Below are positions 1 to 6,647 of a stretch of 14,783 bases of DNA, in pieces; positions within the stretch are counted from its first letter, which is position 1; the number at the start of each line of letters is the position of its first letter. The DNA comes from Dermatophilaceae bacterium. Lineage in GTDB: Bacteria > Actinomycetota > Actinomycetes > Actinomycetales > Dermatophilaceae. The translations under genes and the position numbers were made by a program. The DNA is taken from assembly GCA_013361975.1 (NCBI GenBank), contig JABFXB010000109.1, positions 1 through 14,783 of the forward strand, read 5' to 3'. A model generated the notes under the pieces. The model saw only the letters and a program-made list of their open reading frames with translations. It did no database searches and was not told where the DNA came from.

Positions 1-284
1 CCGGGCCGGGTGGTGCGCACGTCCACCCGGCTCGGCCGCGCCGGGATCATCCCGAGGATGTCGAAGGAGATGCGGGCGAGCTGCATGCCCTCGCGGGGCT
101 CGTGCAGGTCGATCTCGTGGGCGAGGATGCCGCTGACCGGCGCCATGTGCTGCTCGTCGTCGCGCCAGGCGCCCTGCACGTGGACGGTCGGTGCGTAGAG
201 TCCCGGGCCGAGCCGGCGGTAGAACGCCGCGGTGTCGTGGTCGAGCTGGTGCAGGGCCCGGTCGCCGGTGGGGTCGCTGGTCAC
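1..284 (-). CDS. TesB-like acyl-CoA thioesterase (N-terminal part, cut by window edge)
   Basis: I translated this on the minus strand from GTG at 284; 94 codons are present and the 3' part lies outside the window. The visible sequence reads FYRRLGPGLYAPTVHVQGAW near residue 22, then DEQHMAPVSGILAHEIDLH and ARISFDILGMIPARP. This is the pattern of the N-terminal HotDog half of TesB/thioesterase-like (4HBT_3) proteins, which hydrolyse acyl-CoA thioesters in the cytoplasm. GTG is chosen because an in-frame stop lies just upstream and there are only 9 bases between it and the TetR stop. The gene follows ldh and the TetR gene on the same strand, so it may be the target of that regulator. Its substrate cannot be inferred. 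A -10-like TAGGCT sits exactly six bases before the GTG, suggesting that it can also be transcribed separately and leaderless. Confidence 0.75.
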   Translation of the reverse strand, partial: MTSDPTGDRALHQLDHDTAAFYRRLGPGLYAPTVHVQGAWRDDEQHMAPVSGILAHEIDLHEPREGMQLARISFDILGMIPARPSRVDVRTTRP

Positions 285-290
285 CCGGTC

Positions 291-296
291 AGCCTA
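291..296 (-). promoter_or_regulatory. Candidate -10 hexamer for leaderless thioesterase transcript
   Basis: On the minus strand TAGGCT is followed by six bases and then the GTG of the thioesterase gene. The first three bases of the hexamer are the TAG stop of the TetR gene. TANNNT followed by 6-7 bases and a start codon is the usual arrangement of leaderless actinobacterial promoters. I see no convincing -35. Confidence 0.35.
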
Positions 297-992
297 GGCA
301 CCGCCGTCGACCGGCTCGCCGCCCCCGTCGGAGAGCCCGAGCCCCAGGTCGACCATGCGGACCAGGCGCGGCGCCAGCTCGTCGACGGCCTCGGGCGGCA
401 GGTCGCGCAGGGGACCCTCGAGGGCGAGCATCGCCATGCCGTGCACGGCCGACCAGGCCAGCAGCTCGGCGCCCGGGCGCTGCTCCCCGGACATGACGCC
501 GGCCTCGACCATGGCGTCGAGAGCCGTCGACAGCAGCTGGAACGGGGTGAGCCCCCCGGCTCCGGCGGCGTCGGCGGAGGCGGCCCGGCTGAGGTCGACG
601 GGCACCGCGAACGCGGTGCGGAACAGGCCGGGCTCGTCCATCGCGAACCGCAGGTAGCCCACGCCGACCGCCCGGAAGCGCGCCCGCGCCCGCGGGCCCT
701 GCTCGAGCCCGGCCGGCACGGCGTCCATGGCCGCGCTGATGACGTCGGCGGCGCGCGCCTGGGCGCGTGAGACGACCTCTCCGAGGAGCGCGTCGCGGTC
801 GGCGAAGTGACGGTAGGCGGCGTTGGCGGAGACGCCGACCCGGCGCGTGGCCTCGCGCAGCACGACCTTGTCGGGGCCGCCCTCGCGGGCCAGGTCGGTG
901 CCGGCGTCGAGCAGGGCCCGGCGCAGGTCGCCGTGGTGGTACGTCGCGCGCGGCTGCACCTCGTCGGGCTCGGCGGCGGCGGACGTGCTCAC
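294..992 (-). CDS. TetR/AcrR family transcriptional regulator with WHG-type C-terminal domain
   Basis: A 232-residue one-component DNA-binding regulator. The TetR helix-turn-helix lies at about residues 25-70: YHHGDLRRALLDAG, then LREATRRVGVSANAAYRHF, with ALL following. The C-terminal ligand domain contains LLAWSAVHGMAMLALEGPL (Trp180, His184, Gly185), the signature of the WHG domain (TetR_C_33). The ligand is unknown. The start is GTG at 992; no strong Shine-Dalgarno is seen, only GGGG too close to the start. CATGAT lies exactly six bases upstream of the GTG, so a leaderless transcript is possible. The gene lies 42 bp downstream of ldh and 9 bp upstream of the thioesterase gene on the same strand. 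An inverted repeat in the 42-bp gap could be its own operator or the ldh terminator. It is likely to regulate itself and the adjacent thioesterase, by analogy with other TetR genes. Confidence 0.9.
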   Translation of the reverse strand: MSTSAAAEPDEVQPRATYHHGDLRRALLDAGTDLAREGGPDKVVLREATRRVGVSANAAYRHFADRDALLGEVVSRAQARAADVISAAMDAVPAGLEQGPRARARFRAVGVGYLRFAMDEPGLFRTAFAVPVDLSRAASADAAGAGGLTPFQLLSTALDAMVEAGVMSGEQRPGAELLAWSAVHGMAMLALEGPLRDLPPEAVDELAPRLVRMVDLGLGLSDGGGEPVDGGA

Positions 993-998
993 AGCCCC

Positions 999-1004
999 AT
1001 CATG
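999..1004 (-). promoter_or_regulatory. Candidate -10 hexamer of the TetR gene
   Basis: CATGAT on the minus strand is six bases before the GTG start, the same hexamer and spacing found upstream of the FAD oxidoreductase ATG at 4389. It is weak on its own and gains support only from the recurrence. Confidence 0.25.
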
Positions 1005-1032
1005 CTCCGGTGCCCGACCGCCCCGTCGGAGC
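1004..1032 (-). terminator. Inverted repeat just after ldh (terminator or TetR operator)
   Basis: GCTCCG (1004-1009) and CGGAGC (1027-1032) are perfect complements. Nested inside is CCGAC (1014-1018) pairing with GTCGG (1025-1029) around a six-base loop. The element begins two bases after the ldh stop on the minus strand. There is no T-tract, so intrinsic termination would be weak; a dyad in front of a tetR gene could equally be the repressor's operator. Confidence 0.3.
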
Positions 1033-1034
1033 CC

Positions 1035-2015
1035 TCAGAACCCGAAACGCCGCGCCGTCGCGCGCACCGCGTCGGCCGAGGCGCGCAGCCCGGCGAGCTC
1101 CTCGTCGGTCATCGGCACCTCGATGCGCTCGCCGACCCCGCCGGCGTGCACGATCGCGGGGACCGACAGGCACACGTCGCTGAGGTCGTAGTAGTCGTCG
1201 AGCAGCGACGACACCGGCAGGATGCGGCGCTCGTCGCCCAGCACCGCCTCGATGATGCGGACGGCCGCGAGCCCGATGGCGTAGTTCGTGGCGCCCTTGC
1301 CCTCGATGACGCGGTAGGCCGACTCGACGACGTCGGTGGCGATGCGGCTGCGCGTCTCGGCGTCGAGAGCCGCCGTGCCGTCGCCTGCACGCCACTTCAG
1401 CAGCGGCACCGAGCCGATCGACGCCGACGACCAGAGCGGCAGCTCGGAGTCGCCGTGCTCGCCGACGACGTACGCGTGGATGCTCTGGGCCGCGACCTGG
1501 GTGTGCTCGGCGAGCAGGAACCGCAGCCGCGACGAGTCGAGCACCGTGCCCGAGCCGAAGAGCCGCTCGGGCGAGAGGCCCGAGACCTGCAGGGCGGCGT
1601 ACGTGACGACGTCGACCGGGTTGGTCACCATGACGTGCACGGCGTCGGGGGCGACCTCGACGAGCCGCGGCAGGATCGCCCGCACGATGCCGATCGTCGA
1701 CTCGGCGAGATCGAGGCGTGACTGCCCCGGCTTCTGCTTGGCGCCCGCGGTGAACACGATGACGTCCGAGTCGGCGAGCACCTCGACGTCGTCGGACCCG
1801 TCGACGCGCGCCATCGGCACGAACTGGATGCCGTGGCTGAGGTCGAGCGCCTCCGCCCGCACCTTGGCGGCGTTCACGTCGAAGAGCGCGACCGTCTGGG
1901 CCGCGCCGCGCATCAGGGTCGCGTAGGCGAGGGTGGCGCCCACGGCGCCGGCCCCGACGATGCCGACCTTCGTGCGCCGACGCTGCCGGACCGGCTCGGC
2001 TGTGCTGCCGCTCAT
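1035..2015 (-). CDS. ldh: L-lactate dehydrogenase
   Basis: A 326-residue cytoplasmic NAD-dependent enzyme interconverting pyruvate and L-lactate. The Rossmann loop is GAGAVG (21-26) with Asp46 for the NAD ribose. In AGAKQKPGQSRLDL, Gln94 occupies the position that marks lactate rather than malate specificity (Gln102 in standard numbering), followed by the loop Arg100. The catalytic set is Asp160 and Arg163 in GTVLDSSRLRF and His187 in VGEHGDSELPLW. With the constant offset of eight, Arg165 and His180 match Arg173 and His188, the fructose-1,6-bisphosphate site of allosteric bacterial LDHs, so FBP activation is likely. ATG at 2015 is preferred over an upstream GTG at 2051 because GGAG lies five bases before it and the extra 12 residues do not look like LDH. 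The gene heads a possible ldh-tetR-thioesterase group and diverges from the sirtuin gene. Confidence 0.95.
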   Translation of the reverse strand: MSGSTAEPVRQRRRTKVGIVGAGAVGATLAYATLMRGAAQTVALFDVNAAKVRAEALDLSHGIQFVPMARVDGSDDVEVLADSDVIVFTAGAKQKPGQSRLDLAESTIGIVRAILPRLVEVAPDAVHVMVTNPVDVVTYAALQVSGLSPERLFGSGTVLDSSRLRFLLAEHTQVAAQSIHAYVVGEHGDSELPLWSSASIGSVPLLKWRAGDGTAALDAETRSRIATDVVESAYRVIEGKGATNYAIGLAAVRIIEAVLGDERRILPVSSLLDDYYDLSDVCLSVPAIVHAGGVGERIEVPMTDEELAGLRASADAVRATARRFGF

Positions 2016-2020
2016 CGTGG

Positions 2021-2024
2021 CTCC
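2021..2024 (-). promoter_or_regulatory. Shine-Dalgarno GGAG deciding the ldh start
   Basis: Minus-strand GGAG lies five bases before ATG 2015. It supports this start over the in-frame GTG at 2051, which has no comparable site. A weak -10-like TAGCGT (2050-2055, minus) would give a leader of about 28 bases. Confidence 0.6.
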
Positions 2025-2110
2025 TGCGTTCGGAGGGACGTTGCCGGCCACGCTACCGACGTGACGCGATCACCGGGCCGCGCCCGCCGCAGGCGTGCGA
2101 GCCTGTCCGC

Positions 2111-2875
2111 ATGCTGGTTCCGGACTCCCTGCTCGAGGTGGCCGTCGCCGCGCGTCGCGTCGTCGTCGTCACAGGGGCGGGCATGTCGGCGGAGAGCGGG
2201 GTGCCGACGTTCCGCGACGCCCAGACCGGCCTCTGGGAGCGGTATGCCGCCGAGGACCTCGCGACGCCCGAGACCTGGGAGCGCGACCCGGCCTTCGTGT
2301 GGGCCTGGTACCTCTCGCGGTTCGGCGCCGTCGCGCACGTCGAGCCGAACGCCGGCCACAGGGCCGTCGCGCGCTGGGCCGACCTCGCGCAGGTGGAGGT
2401 CGTCACCCAGAACGTCGACGACCTGCACGAGCGGGCCGGTAACCACGACGTCGTGCACCTGCACGGGTCGCTCACGAGCTTCCGCTGCGAACGGTGCGAG
2501 ACGGCATACGCGGGGGAGGTGGTCGTGCCCGAGCGACAGGTCGAGCGCGTCGACCCACCCACGTGCGGCCACTGCGGCGGCCTGGTGCGGCCCGGTGTCG
2601 TGTGGTTCGGCGAGCTGCTGCCGCTCGAGGCGTGGGAGCGGGCGGTCGTCCTCGTGGAGACAGCGGACCTCGTGCTCGTGGTGGGCACCTCGGGGCTCGT
2701 GCACCCGGCCGCCGGCCTGCCCGTCCTCGCGCGTGGCGCCGGCGCCTTCGTCGTCGAGGTCAACCCGCTCGAGACCGACGTCTCGGACGTGGCCCACCAG
2801 GTGTGGCGCGAGACGGCCGCGCGGGCCCTGCCGGCGCTGGTCGCCGCGGTGGAGAGCCGCGGCGGGCGGCCCTAG
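2111..2875 (+). CDS. NAD-dependent protein deacylase, Sir2 family (SIRT5/CobB-like class III)
   Basis: A 254-residue sirtuin that removes acyl groups from lysines, using NAD+. Visible motifs are GAGMSAESGVPTFR (22-35), TQNVDDLHERAG (99-110), HLHGS with catalytic His118, the zinc cysteines C126/C129 (FRCERC) and C152/C155 (TCGHC), GVVWFGE, and GTSGLVHPAA (192-201). The segment AWYLSRF contains Tyr67 and Arg70 spaced YxxR, the arrangement used by SIRT5 and E. coli CobB to bind succinyl or malonyl groups. Desuccinylase as well as deacetylase activity is therefore likely. The length matches short bacterial sirtuins with no extensions. ATG 2111 is the first start of the family-like sequence; no clear Shine-Dalgarno is seen. 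It diverges from ldh across 95 bp. Its TAG stop overlaps the aminotransferase stop of the opposite strand in one CTAG. Confidence 0.93.
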   Translation: MLVPDSLLEVAVAARRVVVVTGAGMSAESGVPTFRDAQTGLWERYAAEDLATPETWERDPAFVWAWYLSRFGAVAHVEPNAGHRAVARWADLAQVEVVTQNVDDLHERAGNHDVVHLHGSLTSFRCERCETAYAGEVVVPERQVERVDPPTCGHCGGLVRPGVVWFGELLPLEAWERAVVLVETADLVLVVGTSGLVHPAAGLPVLARGAGAFVVEVNPLETDVSDVAHQVWRETAARALPALVAAVESRGGRP

Positions 2876-4227
2876 GCGAAGAGCTCCTTGAGGCAGGCCT
2901 GGAACATCTCGGTGTGGGCGTCGACGTCGGCCGTCGTCGTGGCGGGGCTCATCAGCGCCATGTTGTGGAACGGCGTGAGCAGGATGCCGCGGTTGAGGGC
3001 GTAGAGGTGGAGGTACTGCTGGAGCTCGAAGTCGTCGGCGTCGTGGGCCTCCTGCCCGTTGCGTGACGGCCGGCCCGAGAAGTTGTACTCCGCCCGGGCG
3101 CCGAGCCGGGTGACGTGCCAGTCGGCACCGACCGCGTCGATGCCGGCCTGTACGCCGTCGGCCCAGGCGTCGGCCAGCGGCACCATCCGCTCGAAGGCCC
3201 CCGGTGTCATGACCTGCTCGAGCGTGGCCTTCATCGCAGCCATCGACAGGCCGTTGCCGGCGAGGGTGCCGCCGATGCCGCCCACGTCGATGTCCTCGAG
3301 CTCGACGGAGGTGGCGATGCGGTCGGCGATCTCCTGGCTGAATCCGAAGGTGCCGCAGGGGATCCCGCCGCCGATCGACTTGCCGATGACGAGCAGGTCG
3401 GGCTGCAGGCCGTGGGCGCCGGTGTAGCCGCCCGGTCCCGCGCAGATGGTGTGCGTCTCGTCGTTGACGAGCAGCGCGCCGTAGCGGGTGGCGAGCTCGC
3501 GCACGCCCTCGTTGTAGCCGGCGTCGGGCAGCACGATGCCGATGTTGGTGAGCGCCGGCTCGACGAGGATCGCAGCGACGTCGCCGTGGGCGAGGGCCTG
3601 CTCGAGCGCCTCGAGGTCGTTGAACTCGACGACGCGCGTCGTCTCGGAGGTGGACACCGGCGCCCCGATGTTGCCCGGCCGGTTCGTCGTGGAGCCGTCC
3701 GGGCCCAGCGTGGCGAAGGCCTCGTCGACGGACCCGTGGTAGCACCAGTTGTGCACGATCACCTTGCTGCGGCCGGTGAGGTGCCGGGCGTAGCGGATCG
3801 CGTGGCGGTTGGCGTCGGTGGCCGTGAGGGTGAACTGCCAGAAGGGCAGCCCGAACCGTGCGGCGAGCCCGGTCGAGACCGCGATGGCGTCCTCGGTGGG
3901 CAGCATCGTGGTGATGCCGCGGCCGAGCTGGCGGGTGACCGCCTCGACAGTGGGCGCGGGGGAGTGACCCATCATCGCGCCGGTGTCGCCGAGGCAGAGG
4001 TCGACGTGGTCGATCCCGTCGACGCACGTGAAGTGCGCCCCGGCCGCCTCGGCGACGAAGACCGGGAAGTCGCCCGGCCACTTCACCATCCAGCTCATCG
4101 GCACGCCGCCGGGCATGTGCGCGAGCGCCTGCTCGGCCAGGGCGCGAGACCGCGGGCGGGCCTCCACGAAGGTCTGTCGCTCTCGGGCGTGCAGCTCGGC
4201 GAGGCGGGCGCGGTCCACGGTGCTCAT
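2872..4227 (-). CDS. PLP-dependent class III aminotransferase (glutamate-1-semialdehyde aminotransferase-like)
   Basis: A 451-residue fold-type I PLP enzyme. Visible landmarks are an N-terminal segment GVPMSWMVKWPGDFPVFV, then CLGDTGAMMGHS (78-89), TATDANRHAIRYAR (135-148, cofactor phosphate region), YHGSVDEAF (163-171), Asp256 in NDETHTICAGPGGY that contacts the pyridine nitrogen, and the Schiff-base lysine Lys283 in VIGKSIGGGIPCG. The overall pattern resembles glutamate-1-semialdehyde aminomutases. However, the DETHT sequence differs from the usual DEV motif and no heme genes are nearby, so hemL is unlikely. It is probably an omega- or amino-acid transaminase. The ATG at 4227 is chosen over an upstream in-frame start at 4329 because family similarity begins shortly after it and AGGA lies about seven bases upstream. 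It diverges from an FAD amine or amino-acid oxidase, suggesting a shared catabolic pathway; the substrate is unknown. Confidence 0.85.
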   Translation of the reverse strand: MSTVDRARLAELHARERQTFVEARPRSRALAEQALAHMPGGVPMSWMVKWPGDFPVFVAEAAGAHFTCVDGIDHVDLCLGDTGAMMGHSPAPTVEAVTRQLGRGITTMLPTEDAIAVSTGLAARFGLPFWQFTLTATDANRHAIRYARHLTGRSKVIVHNWCYHGSVDEAFATLGPDGSTTNRPGNIGAPVSTSETTRVVEFNDLEALEQALAHGDVAAILVEPALTNIGIVLPDAGYNEGVRELATRYGALLVNDETHTICAGPGGYTGAHGLQPDLLVIGKSIGGGIPCGTFGFSQEIADRIATSVELEDIDVGGIGGTLAGNGLSMAAMKATLEQVMTPGAFERMVPLADAWADGVQAGIDAVGADWHVTRLGARAEYNFSGRPSRNGQEAHDADDFELQQYLHLYALNRGILLTPFHNMALMSPATTTADVDAHTEMFQACLKELFA

Positions 4228-4292
4228 GTGCGCATCCTGCCTGCGAGGACGCCCCGAGGGAAGGGTCGGCACGACGACTGGGCCAGAGAGGC

Positions 4293-4313
4293 CACCTGCG
4301 GAATCCGTAGGTG
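4293..4313. promoter_or_regulatory. 21-bp near-perfect palindrome, candidate operator for the divergent pair
   Basis: The sequence has the form CACCT-N-CGGA-N-TCCG-N-AGGTG, with nine of ten base pairs matched around a single central A at 4303. It lies in the 161-bp gap between the aminotransferase and FAD oxidoreductase starts, about 66 and 76 bases from the two ATGs. A second weaker dyad (TTGGA...TTCAA, 4314-4329) abuts it, and GGATTC at 4322-4327 is the complement of GAATCC at 4301-4306, 21 bp away centre to centre. The shape recalls Lrp/AsnC-type sites, but no regulator gene is adjacent. Confidence 0.55.
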
Positions 4314-4354
4314 TTGGAACGGGATTCAAGTCAAAATCGACGTCACCGGAGGCC

Positions 4355-4382
4355 TTGCGGGCAAGCTGCGAAGTGGCATGAT
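4355..4382 (+). promoter_or_regulatory. Candidate promoter of the FAD oxidoreductase gene
   Basis: A -35-like TTGCGG (4355-4360), a 16-base spacer and a -10-like CATGAT (4377-4382) are followed by six bases and the ATG at 4389, so transcription would start at or next to the start codon. No Shine-Dalgarno is visible, which fits a leaderless mRNA. Confidence 0.35.
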
Positions 4383-4388
4383 CCCGCC

Positions 4389-5795
4389 ATGCCTCCCGCC
4401 TTGCCGCCCACCAGGACCACGAGCGGCTACCGGGGACTCAGCCTCTGGCACGACACCATCGACGACATCGAACCCCGCCCGTCGCTCGCCACCGACACCG
4501 AGGTCGACGTCGCGATCGTGGGTGCCGGCTACACCGGGCTGTGGACGGCATACCACCTCGTCTCGGCCGATCCGACGATCCGCGTCGCCGTCATCGAGAA
4601 GGAGGTCGCCGGCTTCGGCGCCTCGGGGCGCAACGGCGGCTGGTGCTCCGCCCTCTTCCCCGCCTCGCTCAAGCGGATGGCCGTCGAGCGCGGTCGCGAT
4701 GCCGCGGTGCGGATGCAGCACCGCCTGCACGAGATGGTCGCCGAGATCGGGCAGATCACCGAGGCCGAGGGCATCGACTGCCACTTCGACCAGGGCGGCT
4801 ACCTGTCCGTCGCACGCAACCCCGCCCAGCTCGAGCGCCTCCGCGAGGACGCCGCCGACCACCGCGCGTGGGGCTTCGGCGAGGATGACCACCGGCTGCT
4901 CGATCCGCACGAGGTGACGCAGATCGCCGCGGTCACCGACGCGCTCGGTGGCTCGTTCACGCCGCACTGCGCGGCGATCCACCCCGCCCGGCTCGTCCGC
5001 GGCCTGGCCGACGCCGTCGAGCGCCGTGGCGTCGTCATCCACGAGCGCACGAGCGCCGTCGACGTCCGCAGCCGCCGCGTCGTCACGCCCCACGGCACGC
5101 TGCGGGCGGAACACGTCGTGCTGGCCACCGAGGGCTACACCCCGACCGTCGCCGGGCGGCGCCGCGCCATCGCGCCGATCTACTCCCTCATGACGGCGAC
5201 CGAGCCGTTGCCCGACGACGTGTGGGCCCAGATCGGCCTCGAGGGCCGCACCACCTTCGCCGACAACCGGCACCTGACCATCTACGGGCAGCGCACCCGC
5301 GACGGCCGCATCGCCTTCGGCGGCCGGGGCGCGCCGTACCACTACGCCTCCAAGGTGTCGCCGCTCTACGACCGCGACGAGCGCGTCCACGCGAGCCTGC
5401 GGCGGATCCTCGTCGAGCTCTTCCCGGTGCTCGGCGGCGTCACCTTCACCCACGCCTGGGGCGGCAACCTCGGCGTCCCCCGCGACTGGTTCCCGTCGGT
5501 GCGTCACGACCGCCACACCGGCCTCGCCTTCGCGGGCGGCTACGTCGGCGACGGCGTCGCCACCTCGGCCCTCGCGGGCCGCACGCTCGCCGCGATGATC
5601 AGCGGCGACGACCCGGAGGGCCTCGCGACGCTCCCGTGGGCCGGGCGCACGTCGCGCGACTGGGAGCCCGAGCCGCTGCGCTGGATCGGGGTCAACGCGG
5701 TGACCGCGCTCATGACGTCGGCGGACTGGTCGGAGCGCCGCACCGGCCGTCCGTCCCGCGCTGCCTCGGCCTTCTGGACGGCGATCGGGCAGTAG
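4389..5795 (+). CDS. FAD-dependent oxidoreductase, DAO/PuuB-like family
   Basis: A 468-residue flavoenzyme predicted to oxidise an amine or amino acid. An N-terminal GYRGLSLWHDT precedes the dinucleotide-binding fold VDVAIVGAGYTGLWTAYHL (GAGYTG at 45-50) with Glu70 ending the second strand. The motif GFGASGRNGGWCSALFP (75-91) is highly characteristic of gamma-glutamylputrescine oxidase (PuuB) and related DAO-family enzymes. The C-terminal flavin motif is LAFAGGYVGDGVATSALAGR. The extra tail after the FAD domain (WEPEPLRWIGVNAVTALMTS) is common in this branch. The ATG at 4389 fits family length; an upstream in-frame start at 4311 would run through the promoter palindrome. The divergent aminotransferase suggests that substrate oxidation and transamination belong to one pathway, perhaps polyamine- or amino-acid-derived; this is inference. 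The stop is followed by a hairpin before the convergent ComB-like gene. Confidence 0.88.
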   Translation: MPPALPPTRTTSGYRGLSLWHDTIDDIEPRPSLATDTEVDVAIVGAGYTGLWTAYHLVSADPTIRVAVIEKEVAGFGASGRNGGWCSALFPASLKRMAVERGRDAAVRMQHRLHEMVAEIGQITEAEGIDCHFDQGGYLSVARNPAQLERLREDAADHRAWGFGEDDHRLLDPHEVTQIAAVTDALGGSFTPHCAAIHPARLVRGLADAVERRGVVIHERTSAVDVRSRRVVTPHGTLRAEHVVLATEGYTPTVAGRRRAIAPIYSLMTATEPLPDDVWAQIGLEGRTTFADNRHLTIYGQRTRDGRIAFGGRGAPYHYASKVSPLYDRDERVHASLRRILVELFPVLGGVTFTHAWGGNLGVPRDWFPSVRHDRHTGLAFAGGYVGDGVATSALAGRTLAAMISGDDPEGLATLPWAGRTSRDWEPEPLRWIGVNAVTALMTSADWSERRTGRPSRAASAFWTAIGQ

Positions 5796-5813
5796 CGCCG
5801 CTGCCCGGCGGCG
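5796..5813. terminator. GC hairpin between two convergent genes
   Basis: CGCCGC (5796-5801) and GCGGCG (5808-5813) pair perfectly around a six-base loop, filling almost all of the 21-bp gap between the FAD oxidoreductase stop and the ComB-like stop. There is no T-tract, so if it ends transcription it does so in both directions as an I-shaped or factor-assisted terminator. Confidence 0.4.
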
Positions 5814-5816
5814 GTG

Positions 5817-6629
5817 TCAGCGGCCGTATGCCGTGAAGGCGCCGTCCGCAAGCACCGGCACCGCCTCCGACGTGTCGAGCTCCGCCGCGACGGCGACGTC
5901 GTCGGGCCAGCCCTGCTCGACCAGCTCGCGGCCGCTGGCGCAGCTCGCGAGGGCCTCGTCGAGCCGGTCCTCGACCGCGAGCCAGGCGGTGCCGGACGCC
6001 TCGGCCTCCGGGCTCAACAGCAGCGGGCCGGCGCGGTGCTCGAGCCGGCCCGCGAGGGCCGCGACGACCGAGCCCGCTCCCCAGAGGTCCTCGACGGCCG
6101 GCCGAAGCGAGCCGTCGGGCCAACGCTCCCCGGCCGGCACCACGACGACGGCGGGAGGCGTCGTCGCGCCCACCGTCGAGTCGAGCCAGTCGACGAGCCA
6201 GGCAGCGACCGCCGAGCGGTCGCGCAGCGACGCCGCGACCACCTGGGCGCCGGCTCCCGCGAGGCCCGAGGCGATGGTCGACCCGTTCGGGGAGGGCAGC
6301 ACGAGGTCGGGCAACGCGTCGGCCGCCCGGATCGACGAGGGCGAGAGGCTCACGCCACCCTCCGCACGTGACCGGCTGCGCGGCACCGCGAGGGTCGCGC
6401 GCCGCTCGGCGGCGAAGGCGCGTGCCCCGTCGTCCCTCCGCGGATAGGGGTGGACGGTCGTGCCACGGTCCGCGGCGACCGACACGCACGTCGTGAAGCT
6501 CAGCACGTCGACGATGACGGCGCACACCGGCGAACCGGAGGCGACGGCATACGCGGTCAGCTCCTCGGCGGCCGTGGGACCCCAGTCGAGGCGGACGACG
6601 TGCTGGTCCTGCGAGTGCCACGGCTGCAT
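5817..6629 (-). CDS. 2-phosphosulfolactate phosphatase family protein (ComB-like)
   Basis: A 270-residue protein with ComB family signatures: VIVDVLSFTT (38-47), LPSPNGSTI (111-119), AGERWPDGSLRPAVEDLWGAG in two adjoining parts (166-186), and a C-terminal GRELVEQGWPDDVAVAAELD (233-252) before AVPVLADGAFTAY. In methanogens ComB dephosphorylates 2-phosphosulfolactate during coenzyme M synthesis. Bacteria keep homologues whose role is often unproven, and no other coenzyme M or sulfonate genes are seen here. The substrate is therefore uncertain; a different phosphorylated acid is possible. It starts 18 bases after the stop of the CAP-domain gene on the same strand. TAGGTT lies exactly six bases before the ATG, so it may also have its own leaderless promoter. 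It is the last gene of a four-gene minus-strand run. Confidence 0.85.
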   Translation of the reverse strand: MQPWHSQDQHVVRLDWGPTAAEELTAYAVASGSPVCAVIVDVLSFTTCVSVAADRGTTVHPYPRRDDGARAFAAERRATLAVPRSRSRAEGGVSLSPSSIRAADALPDLVLPSPNGSTIASGLAGAGAQVVAASLRDRSAVAAWLVDWLDSTVGATTPPAVVVVPAGERWPDGSLRPAVEDLWGAGSVVAALAGRLEHRAGPLLLSPEAEASGTAWLAVEDRLDEALASCASGRELVEQGWPDDVAVAAELDTSEAVPVLADGAFTAYGR

Positions 6630-6635
6630 GTGCCC

Positions 6636-6641
6636 AACCTA
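6636..6641 (-). promoter_or_regulatory. Candidate -10 hexamer of the ComB-like gene
   Basis: Minus-strand TAGGTT is followed by six bases and ATG 6629. This is a good TANNNT match at leaderless spacing, in the 18-bp gap after the CAP gene. No -35 match was found upstream. Confidence 0.35.
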
Positions 6642-6647
6642 GGGGGA

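Noticed and set aside
2016..2051. Longer ldh start at GTG 2051
   Set aside because: The internal ATG at 2015 has a well-spaced GGAG, and the additional residues do not resemble LDH N-termini.
2012..4081. 689-codon minus-strand open frame across the sirtuin and aminotransferase
   Set aside because: The translation is Arg/His/Pro/Gly-rich low-complexity sequence, a frame shadow of two genes with well-conserved motifs.
4314..4329. TTGGA...TTCAA as an independent operator
   Set aside because: Only four of five arm bases pair, so it is mentioned only as part of the larger control region.
3115..4917. 600-codon plus-strand open frame across the aminotransferase and the promoter gap
   Set aside because: It runs through the operator palindrome and into the FAD oxidoreductase in the wrong frame; composition is shadow-like.
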